Of a stretch of 8,536 nt of DNA, positions 1 to 5,649 are shown piece by piece. The stretch comes from an uncultured Treponema sp. (GTDB lineage: Bacteria > Spirochaetota > Spirochaetia > Treponematales > Treponemataceae), in assembly GCA_937915735.1 (NCBI GenBank), contig CALGGS010000147.1, positions 1 through 8,536 of the forward strand, read 5' to 3'. The notes beneath the pieces are model-generated. The model was not told where the DNA came from, did not search any database, and worked only from the letters and a program-made list of their open reading frames with translations. The first letter of the stretch is position 1. Each line of letters opens with the position of its first letter. A program made the position numbers and the translations under genes.

Positions 1-148
1 TTTCGGAGATTCCATTTGTTTTCAACTCCCCGATGATTTGCTCCATCAAGAAGGACTTTCCGCACCGTCTTAATCCTGTGAGAACTTTGATAATCTGCTT
101 GTCTTTGAAAGCATAAACCTGCTCAAAATAATCGCTTCGGCTCGTCAT
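1..148 (-). CDS. AAA-type ATP-binding protein, N-terminal fragment (runs off the window)
   Basis: Reading leftward from the ATG at 148, 49 codons are open to the window edge. The peptide begins MTSRSDYFEQVYAFKDKQ and contains a P-loop, GLRRCGKS, at residues 25-32, followed by a helix (FLMEQIIGELK). An N-terminal segment leading into G-x-R-R-x-G-K-S is typical of the prokaryotic AAA-like ATPases that often carry a C-terminal DUF4143 domain. That family assignment is from memory, and the downstream domains are outside the window. These proteins are common in accessory DNA and their cellular role is poorly defined. No Shine-Dalgarno sequence precedes the ATG. The promoter candidate at 157-185 would start transcription about at the ATG, so the message may be leaderless. 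It is divergent from gyrA. The P-loop is certain by eye; the family is probable. Confidence 0.75.
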   Translation of the reverse strand, partial: MTSRSDYFEQVYAFKDKQIIKVLTGLRRCGKSFLMEQIIGELKTNGISE

Positions 149-156
149 TTTATCTA

Positions 157-185
157 AGTATACTTTGAAAACTTTTAAAAATCAA
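157..185 (-). promoter_or_regulatory. sigma70-type promoter of the ATPase gene
   Basis: On the minus strand, TTGATT (185-180) and TATACT (162-157) are separated by exactly 17 bp. A start 7 nt past the -10 falls at about 150-149, next to the ATG at 148. This predicts an almost leaderless transcript, in keeping with the absent ribosome binding site. The promoter is embedded in the first unit of the 39-bp repeats. Both hexamers are near consensus; the start site is inferred. Confidence 0.55.
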
Positions 186-252
186 GAGTTTTCAAAATAC
201 ACTTTGAAAACTTTCAAAAATAAAAAGTTTTCTAAACAGACTTAGAAAATTC
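159..252. repeat. 39-bp tandem repeat, about 2.4 units, each with an inverted repeat
   Basis: Units start at about 159 and 198, and a decayed partial third at about 237. Common core: TA(T/C)ACTTTGAAAACTTT, then (T/C)AAAAAT, then AGTTTTC. Each full unit holds an inverted repeat, GAAAACT...AGTTTTC, so each can fold or present a two-fold symmetric protein site. Unit 1 covers the -35 and -10 of the ATPase promoter. Tandem operators or a remnant of a mobile insertion are both possible. Confidence 0.6.
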
Positions 253-370
253 ACTAAAATAAATCTTCTTCCACCACTTGGTGTTTCAATTTTCACAAGG
301 TAAGTAATTGCCGTATTAAAGTACATACCTCAAATTTTTCTTCAATAAAGAAGATTTTTTTTTCACAATT

Positions 371-402
371 TGGTATAATTAAAGAGATAAAATTTTAGGA
401 AA
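371..402 (+). promoter_or_regulatory. gyrA promoter (extended -10) and ribosome binding site
   Basis: TGGTATAAT at 371-379 is a perfect -10 hexamer with the TGn extension, which can compensate for the lack of a recognisable -35 at the normal distance. Transcription would start near 386, giving a leader of about 22 nt. AGGAAA at 397-402 is the ribosome binding site for the ATG at 408. A run of nine T at 355-363 lies just upstream and may act as an UP-like element. Confidence 0.65.
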
Positions 403-407
403 ACAAA

Positions 408-2924
408 ATGTTACAAGAAGAGAAAACCCCAGAGGGCGGAACTGTCATTAAGATTCCGATTGAAGATGAAGTTAAGCAGGCTTATATTGACTACTCAATG
501 TCTGTTATCGTTCAGCGTGCTTTGCCTGATGTACGAGACGGTTTAAAGCCTGTTCACCGCCGAATTATGTACGCTATGGACACTCTCCATTTGGCGAGTG
601 GCGGAAAAACTAAAAAATGTGCTACTATCGTTGGTGAAGTTTTGGGTCACTATCATCCTCATGGTGATGCTTCTGTTTATGACGCATTGGTTCGTCTTGG
701 TCAAGATTTTGCCCAGCGCTACACGACTGTAACTCCGCAAGGAAACTTCGGTACGATTGCTGGCGACCCGGCTGCTGCTTACCGATACACCGAGGCTAAG
801 ATGTCAAAAATCACCGAAGAGATGGTCAGCGACATCAACAAAAATACTGTCGATATGGTGTCAAACTTCGATGACACGACAAAAGAGCCGGCAGTTCTTC
901 CAGCAAAATTTCCTTTCCTGCTTTGTAACGGCACTACTGGCATTGCCGTTGGTATGGCAACGAATATGCCGACTCACAACCTTCGTGAAGTAGCATCTGC
1001 AATCTGTGCTTACATCGACAATCCGGAAATTTCTATCGACGATTTAATGAAATATATAAAAGGTCCGGATTTTCCGACTGGAGGCACAATTTACGGCCGA
1101 GACGGAATTAAAAAAGCCTACCGAACTGGACGAGGAAAAATCACAATCCGCTCAAAATTCACGATTGAGACTGACAAACGCGGACACGAAAAAATCGTCT
1201 TTACTGAAGTTCCGTATGGTGTAAACACTACAAATATCATCAAAAAAATCAACCAGCTCAAGGATGATAAAATTATCGAAGGTATCGCCGATGCAAACGA
1301 CGAAACCTCTGACCGAGTTGGTATGCGCCTTGTAGTCGAGCTTAAAAAGAACGCAATAACAAAAATCGTCTTGAACCAGCTTTTCTCAAAAACCGAGCTT
1401 CAGGCGAATTTCGGTGTAATCAATTTGGCTCTCGTTCCACAAGAAAAAGAGGGTAGTGAGCCACGCTACGATGAACCAGGAATGCTCACTCTTCCACAGG
1501 TCTACTTAAAGCCCCAGGTTCTTACTCTCAAACAGCTCATCGAACAGTTTGTAAAGCACCGTGACGAAGTTATCACACGCCGAACAATTTATGATTTGAA
1601 AGTCGCAAAGCACCGTATGCATATTTTGCAGGCTTTGATTACGGCAATCAACAACATCGACGAAGTAATCAAAATCATCCGCGGAAGCGAAACCACCGAG
1701 CAGGCAAAGCTCCGCTTGGAAGAAAGATTTAATTTTGATGACGAACAGGCTCAGGCTATCGTTGATATGCAGCTCAAACGCCTCACTCACTTGCAGATTG
1801 AGGATTTGCAAAAAGAAATCCGTGAATTGCAGGCATTGATTGACCATTTGGAAGATCTTCTTGCTCACCACGAAAAAATCTTAGCCATTATCAAAGATGA
1901 TATGAACGAGCTTTCTGAAAAATATGGAGATGACCGAAAAACAGACATCGTTGCTGATGAAGTCGAAGAAATCAATACCGAGGATATGATAAAAGAAGAA
2001 GAAGTCGTCGTTATGATTTCAAAGATGGGCTACATCAAGCGGGTTCCTCTCACGCTCTACAAAGCACAGAGTAGGGGAGGAAAAGGCAGCTTGAGCGCCA
2101 ACCTTATCGAAGACGACTACATCAACCAAATTTTCACTGCAACCACAAAATCTTACATCAATTTCTTTACGAACGAAGGAAAAGCGTACTGGATAAAAGT
2201 CCACGAAATTCCCGAATCTTCAAGAAGTAGCCGAGGCTCAAGCATAAAGTCACTTTTGCAGGTTTCAGCAGACGAAGAAATCACTACAATCGTCACTATG
2301 AAGGAATTTTCAGACGATTATTACATCTTCATGGCGACTGAGAACGGCATCGTCAAAAAGTGCCAGATTACAGAATTCGCAAACGCAAAAACTCGTGGCG
2401 TAATAGCAATCAAGCTAAAGGATGGCGACAAGCTCGTATCATCAATACTAACGACTGGTAATAAGGAAGTTATGCTCGTAACTCGTCGTGGTCAGGCTCT
2501 CCGCATAAACGAAGAAGATGTACGACCGATGGGTAGGGCAAGTTCTGGCGTTACAGGAATCCGACTTTCACAGGGAGACGAACTTGCATCCGCAATCACT
2601 GTCGAAGAAGGAAAAGATGCTCTCGTAATCACCGAAAAAGGAATCGGAAAGAGAGTTGACTTTGAAGAATTCGGTCAGCACGGACGAGGAACCGGCGGAC
2701 AGAGAATATTCGGCAACACAGACGGCAAAGGCGAAATCATCGGGGCAATTGCCGTAGCCGAAGACGCAGAGCTAATCTGTATGACAGGTCAGGGAAAAAC
2801 TCTCCGCATAAAAGCCAGCGATGTTTCAAAGCAGGGCCGAGGCGCAAGCGGAACCAGAGTCATCAACATCGACGCCCCGGACTATGTCGTAGGATTTGAC
2901 AGCGTAGTTCAAGAAAAAGAGTAA
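408..2924 (+). CDS. gyrA: DNA gyrase subunit A
   Basis: GyrA is the DNA breakage-reunion subunit of the type IIA topoisomerase that introduces negative supercoils with GyrB. The 838 residues match the usual length. The winged-helix region contains GHYHPHGDASVYD (80-92) and QGNFGTIAGD (111-120). The catalytic tyrosine is in AAAYRYTE, Y127. The tower and coiled-coil region runs roughly 360-510, and the C-terminal beta-pinwheel roughly 530-838. The GyrA box, which separates gyrase from topoisomerase IV, reads QSRGGKG (554-560) where the common form is Q(R/K)RGG(R/K)G. The residue matching E. coli Ser83 is Ala88, while the Asp87 equivalent (D92) is kept. The start is supported by AGGAAA at 397-402. 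It reads toward the origin, and its wobble-base use changes sharply along the gene. Desulfoferrodoxin follows after 28 bp with no terminator between them. GyrA rather than ParC is favoured by the box and the origin location. Confidence 0.96.
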   Translation: MLQEEKTPEGGTVIKIPIEDEVKQAYIDYSMSVIVQRALPDVRDGLKPVHRRIMYAMDTLHLASGGKTKKCATIVGEVLGHYHPHGDASVYDALVRLGQDFAQRYTTVTPQGNFGTIAGDPAAAYRYTEAKMSKITEEMVSDINKNTVDMVSNFDDTTKEPAVLPAKFPFLLCNGTTGIAVGMATNMPTHNLREVASAICAYIDNPEISIDDLMKYIKGPDFPTGGTIYGRDGIKKAYRTGRGKITIRSKFTIETDKRGHEKIVFTEVPYGVNTTNIIKKINQLKDDKIIEGIADANDETSDRVGMRLVVELKKNAITKIVLNQLFSKTELQANFGVINLALVPQEKEGSEPRYDEPGMLTLPQVYLKPQVLTLKQLIEQFVKHRDEVITRRTIYDLKVAKHRMHILQALITAINNIDEVIKIIRGSETTEQAKLRLEERFNFDDEQAQAIVDMQLKRLTHLQIEDLQKEIRELQALIDHLEDLLAHHEKILAIIKDDMNELSEKYGDDRKTDIVADEVEEINTEDMIKEEEVVVMISKMGYIKRVPLTLYKAQSRGGKGSLSANLIEDDYINQIFTATTKSYINFFTNEGKAYWIKVHEIPESSRSSRGSSIKSLLQVSADEEITTIVTMKEFSDDYYIFMATENGIVKKCQITEFANAKTRGVIAIKLKDGDKLVSSILTTGNKEVMLVTRRGQALRINEEDVRPMGRASSGVTGIRLSQGDELASAITVEEGKDALVITEKGIGKRVDFEEFGQHGRGTGGQRIFGNTDGKGEIIGAIAVAEDAELICMTGQGKTLRIKASDVSKQGRGASGTRVINIDAPDYVVGFDSVVQEKE

Positions 2925-2952
2925 AAATAAAAAACTTTCAGTGAGGTATTAA

Positions 2953-3327
2953 ATGATAAAATTTTTCAAATGCAAAAAATGTGGTAAAATCCTGGAACTT
3001 GTAAATCCTGGTTGTCCTGTAGTTGTCTGCTGTGGCGAAGAAATGCTTGAGCTGAAAGCAAACACTACTGACGGAGCAAGTGAAAAGCATGTTCCTGTAA
3101 TTGAACAAAACGGAAATCAGGTTGTCGTAAAAGTCGGTTCTTCCGTTCACCCGATGGAAGAAGACCATTACATCCAGTGGATTGAAATCGAAACCGACAA
3201 AGGAATCCAGCGAAAGTATTTAAAACCAAAAGAAGAACCTAAAGCAACATTCACTCTTTCTGACGAAAATCTTCTGGCAGCCTACGAATATTGTAACAAA
3301 CACGGTCTTTGGAAGGCAGAAAAATAA
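2953..3327 (+). CDS. dfx: Desulfoferrodoxin (class II superoxide reductase)
   Basis: This is a cytoplasmic, non-haem iron enzyme that reduces superoxide to hydrogen peroxide without making oxygen; it is typical of anaerobes. At 124 residues it is the standard length. Centre I (rubredoxin-like FeCys4, desulforedoxin domain) is complete: C7 and C10 in CKKC, and C26-C27. Centre II (Fe His4Cys, catalytic) is complete: H46 (in EKHVPV), H66 (HPM), H72 (HYIQW), C114 and H117 (YCNKHG). E44-K45 match the Glu-Lys pair next to the active-site iron. An extra cysteine, C21, lies near centre I. The ribosome binding site GAGG (2943-2946) fixes the ATG at 2953. It is 28 bp behind gyrA and probably co-transcribed, and a hairpin terminator follows. 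The Treponema pallidum neelaredoxin lacks a complete centre I, so this is the fuller form. The electron donor (rubredoxin or similar) is not in the window. Confidence 0.96.
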   Translation: MIKFFKCKKCGKILELVNPGCPVVVCCGEEMLELKANTTDGASEKHVPVIEQNGNQVVVKVGSSVHPMEEDHYIQWIEIETDKGIQRKYLKPKEEPKATFTLSDENLLAAYEYCNKHGLWKAEK

Positions 3328-3334
3328 ACTATCA

Positions 3335-3380
3335 TGCCGTGTCAAGAACAATCGTTATCACTTAGACACGGCAAATTTTT
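3335..3380 (+). terminator. Rho-independent terminator after desulfoferrodoxin
   Basis: TGCCGTGTC (3335-3343) pairs perfectly with GACACGGCA (3365-3373). The stem extends by AAG (3344-3346) with CTT (3361-3363) across one bulged base, leaving a 14-nt loop, and is followed by TTTTT (3376-3380). It lies between converging genes. In the minus direction the T-rich stretch is further away (TTTATTTTT), so it may also stop the minus-strand transcript, less efficiently. Confidence 0.85.
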
Positions 3381-3412
3381 CTCTTCATTCTTCATCTATG
3401 ACTGAAAGAATA

Positions 3413-4189
3413 TCACCTTCCCATTTGAACAACAAACCATTTATAAATTGAATCCACACGCGCATTAAAAGAATCTATCATTTTGTCTTCAAGAACAGAA
3501 ATTCGGGGATAATACGCCTGAACTATCAAATAAACAAGAAAATAATCACCTTCATCAACAACAACAAGATTTATTTTTACATTATGAGCTTTTGCGGCCG
3601 TAATAAAACCAAATTTTAGAGGTTCAAAATTATCAAAACAAACGCTCACTTCATTTTTTCTCTCTTTATAATTTAGTGAATAATAACATTTTCCAAACGA
3701 GTTATCATCCTGCATACAATAAAGAATTTTCCCATCCGCACTGCCTTCAGTATCATCAGAAACCTTATTTTTTTCATCCGGAGATTTTATAAGATAAGCG
3801 TCATGATAAAGAGTCTCCCATTTTTTGTGACGATTCGAATAATATTCAGTTCCTTTCATCGTTGAAATTGAACGGATAATTTTTGAGACCTTTTCAATAT
3901 TTAAATCTGAAATATTATCGTTCAAAGACGATTTTTTAAGATAAAAAAGCTTTTCAGTAGTAAGACGAGGATTTTCTGAATTATCCCAATGACTTACTGC
4001 AAGCTTCGAAAGCTCTGAATTTGGAAGAAGTGAAAGCTCTACTTTTTGGTCATTTAAAAAAACATTTTGAAGCTCTCCAGCTTCCTTTACTTTTAAAAGA
4101 ATTTCATCTGAGACCGAAGACGCAAACAAAAATCTAAAAGAGAAAAAAACAAAAATAAGAGATAAAAATTTCTGAGAGAATGACTTCAT
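3413..4189 (-). CDS. Secreted protein of unknown function (possibly DUF6675-like)
   Basis: 258 residues. The N-terminus has basic residues, a phenylalanine-rich hydrophobic stretch (8-22, interrupted by R19) and a plausible cleavage site after FLFA (A23). There is no lipobox cysteine, so it looks like an exported soluble or periplasmic protein. No catalytic motif is visible. Recognisable blocks are STMKGTEYYS near residue 110 with a following KKWETLYHDAY, QDDNSFGKCYYSLNY, and a hydrophobic beta-rich part (INLVVVDEGDYFLVYLIVQAYYP), ending in RVDSIYKWF. These blocks resemble a treponemal family I remember as DUF6675; this is unverified. It starts 37 bp after the dnaN stop on the same strand. 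I see no clear Shine-Dalgarno sequence before the ATG and no separate promoter, so low-level read-through from dnaN is likely. This is the position where recF sits in Treponema pallidum, but the protein is not RecF-like. Confidence 0.8.
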   Translation of the reverse strand: MKSFSQKFLSLIFVFFSFRFLFASSVSDEILLKVKEAGELQNVFLNDQKVELSLLPNSELSKLAVSHWDNSENPRLTTEKLFYLKKSSLNDNISDLNIEKVSKIIRSISTMKGTEYYSNRHKKWETLYHDAYLIKSPDEKNKVSDDTEGSADGKILYCMQDDNSFGKCYYSLNYKERKNEVSVCFDNFEPLKFGFITAAKAHNVKINLVVVDEGDYFLVYLIVQAYYPRISVLEDKMIDSFNARVDSIYKWFVVQMGR

Positions 4190-4226
4190 ATTCTGTAAAA
4201 CTTATGAATTCATTTTCAGTTACAAG

Positions 4227-5339
4227 CTACTCCGAGCTCATTGGCATAAGAATATGGAAGTAATCAGATGCAGGCTCTGGACGAAGAGTAACAGCACGCA
4301 TTACATCACTGAATTCAAAAGCTATTCTTTCTGAATTCATAACCTTAAGAGGCATATCAATGTGCTTATAATTCATTGCAATCGAAATTTCTTCGCCTGC
4401 ATACTCGCATGGAATTTCTTCTTTTGCATCACCCAATTCACTTGATTTTGAAGTTATTGTAAGAACTCCAGGAGTTAATGTAAGAATAATTCTGAGAGTC
4501 TTATCGAGCATAATTGAAATTCGTTTTAAGGCTTCAACAAATTCAGACTTCTGAACGATAAAAGTATTCGTTTGATTAGCAGGAATTACCCTCATATAGT
4601 TTGGGTACTGACCATCAAACAAAGTTCCAGAAAATTCATAATTTGAAAATTTAAAGAAAATCATTTTGTCGACGATTGCTACAGAAATCTGCCCCTCATC
4701 AGAAGCATGCTTAGCAACAATATTAAGAATTTTTGGAGGAACAATCGCCGCAGGAAAGTCCGGAACACCTGCTAAAAGATTTTTTTCCGCATAAGCCAAT
4801 CTACGGCTATCAGTAGCAACAAGAGCAAGCTTGTCTTCTTTTTTTTCAAAATAAACTCCCATCATAAAGATACGAGTTTCATCATCACTTACGGCAAAGC
4901 TTGTCTGCGTAATCATTGATTTAAGTTCTTTGGCAGGAACCTCAAAGAATGAAACTTTTTCGGCAATGGCAATTTCTGGGAATTTATCCTGAGATGTACA
5001 GTTAAGCTGATATTTGATTTTTTTAGTTGTATGACGAATGACTGCAGAAACAAGGTTATCTCTTTCTTGTAAGAAAAATTCTATTTCGCCTTCTGGTAAG
5101 GCAGAAAGAATACTCATTAACTTGTCGCTAAGAACAGTCGTAGAACCTTCTTCTTCGATTTCAACAGGAATTTTTGTTTGGAAATTTACTTTTATATCTG
5201 TAGCTTTAATTGTCAAAGAATTGTCTTCGGCTATTAGAAGAACATTTGAAAGCACTGATAAGGCATTTTTTGTAGAAATAATTTCTTGTGCAATAGAAAT
5301 TTCATTAATCATTGCGTTTCTATCAAATGTAAATTTCAT
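4227..5339 (-). CDS. dnaN: DNA polymerase III sliding clamp (beta subunit)
   Basis: The beta clamp is a dimeric ring that tethers DNA polymerase III and other repair and replication factors to DNA. The 370 residues match the family, with three clamp domains of about 120 residues. Recognisable parts are MKFTFDRNAMINEI at the start, the ATDIKV block in domain 1, the ALVATDSRRLAYAEK block in domain 2 (equivalent of LVATDGHRLA), the FDGQYPNYMRVIP block, and the C-terminal YFHILMPM, where the conserved MPM helps form the partner-binding pocket. The start is fixed by the strong AGGAG at 5349-5345, 5 bp before the ATG. It has its own promoter candidate and follows dnaA after a 310-bp gap that carries the likely unwinding site. 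It is oriented away from the origin, co-directional with replication. Confidence 0.97.
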   Translation of the reverse strand: MKFTFDRNAMINEISIAQEIISTKNALSVLSNVLLIAEDNSLTIKATDIKVNFQTKIPVEIEEEGSTTVLSDKLMSILSALPEGEIEFFLQERDNLVSAVIRHTTKKIKYQLNCTSQDKFPEIAIAEKVSFFEVPAKELKSMITQTSFAVSDDETRIFMMGVYFEKKEDKLALVATDSRRLAYAEKNLLAGVPDFPAAIVPPKILNIVAKHASDEGQISVAIVDKMIFFKFSNYEFSGTLFDGQYPNYMRVIPANQTNTFIVQKSEFVEALKRISIMLDKTLRIILTLTPGVLTITSKSSELGDAKEEIPCEYAGEEISIAMNYKHIDMPLKVMNSERIAFEFSDVMRAVTLRPEPASDYFHILMPMSSE

Positions 5340-5377
5340 AATTTCTCCTAAAAATTCCTATTTTTTTGATTACTTCT

Positions 5378-5419
5378 ATTATAGAGAATTTATCTTTCTT
5401 TTTAAAGAGAATTCTCTTT
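5378..5419 (-). promoter_or_regulatory. dnaN promoter overlapped by a 16-bp palindrome
   Basis: On the minus strand a perfect TATAAT (5383-5378) is preceded at 17 bp by TTTAAA (5406-5401; 4 of 6 matches to TTGACA). The perfect palindrome AAAGAGAATTCTCTTT (5404-5419) begins inside the -35. Its half sequence AGAGAATT recurs 23 bp away at 5383-5390, abutting the -10. This geometry suits a repressor operator; the binding protein is unknown. Confidence 0.55.
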
Positions 5420-5438
5420 GTTTTTAGAATTTTTCCGC

Positions 5439-5496
5439 TATTTTATTATTTTAAATTTTTAAATTTAATAATAATAATAATAAGGGCTGTGAATTT
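5439..5496 (-). other. Probable oriC unwinding element: DnaA-trios, GC cluster, AT-only DUE
   Basis: Read in the dnaA-to-dnaN direction (minus strand), a degenerate DnaA box AAATTCACA (5496-5488) is followed by a GCCC cluster (5487-5484). Six TTA triplets follow (5483-5466), whose opposite strand reads 3'-AAT-5'. Then comes more A/T, so that 5439-5483 is 45 bp of pure A/T. The box, GC cluster and DnaA-trio order matches the basal unwinding system described for Bacillus subtilis between dnaA and dnaN, where trios are 3'-(G/A)A(T/A)-5'. The box next to the cluster matches TGTGGATAA at only about 6 of 9 positions. Position, order and composition are seen; function is inferred. Confidence 0.7.
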
Positions 5497-5558
5497 GTTA
5501 AAAACTTAGTTAAGTTCTTTTTTTGTAAAGAAATAGTGAGTTAAAAAGTGCATTTCAG

Positions 5559-5605
5559 TTTTCAACTACTTTTCCACTTTTCCACACATTTAAAAGTTTT
5601 CCACA
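5559..5605 (+). other. DnaA-box array with 19-bp period
   Basis: TTTTCAACT (5559-5567), TTTTCCACA (5578-5586) and TTTTCCACA (5597-5605) start exactly 19 bp apart in the same orientation. An extra TTTTCCACT (5570-5578) overlaps the second by one base. TTTTCCACA is a one-base variant of the consensus TTATCCACA and recurs as the dominant box in the right-hand region, so it may be the preferred form here. The array lies between dnaA and the unwinding element. Confidence 0.75.
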
Positions 5606-5649
5606 GGCTCTTAACAGATTTTATTCATAGCTTTAACAATTTTAATTTT

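Noticed and set aside
272..283. CACCA-CT-TGGTG palindrome in the ATPase-gyrA gap
   Set aside because: Short, single copy and not positioned on a visible promoter; could be chance.
339..363. TCTTC-AATAAA-GAAGA hairpin with nine T as a terminator
   Set aside because: The stem is only five weak base pairs and no + strand gene lies upstream; the T-run is more likely promoter-associated.
1506..1871. Minus-strand 121-codon frame inside gyrA, and similar frames at 543-740, 2019-2204, 2938-3168, 5038-5427 and 6127-6318
   Set aside because: All are shadows of gyrA, dfx, dnaN or dnaA on the opposite strand, without a ribosome binding site or family resemblance.
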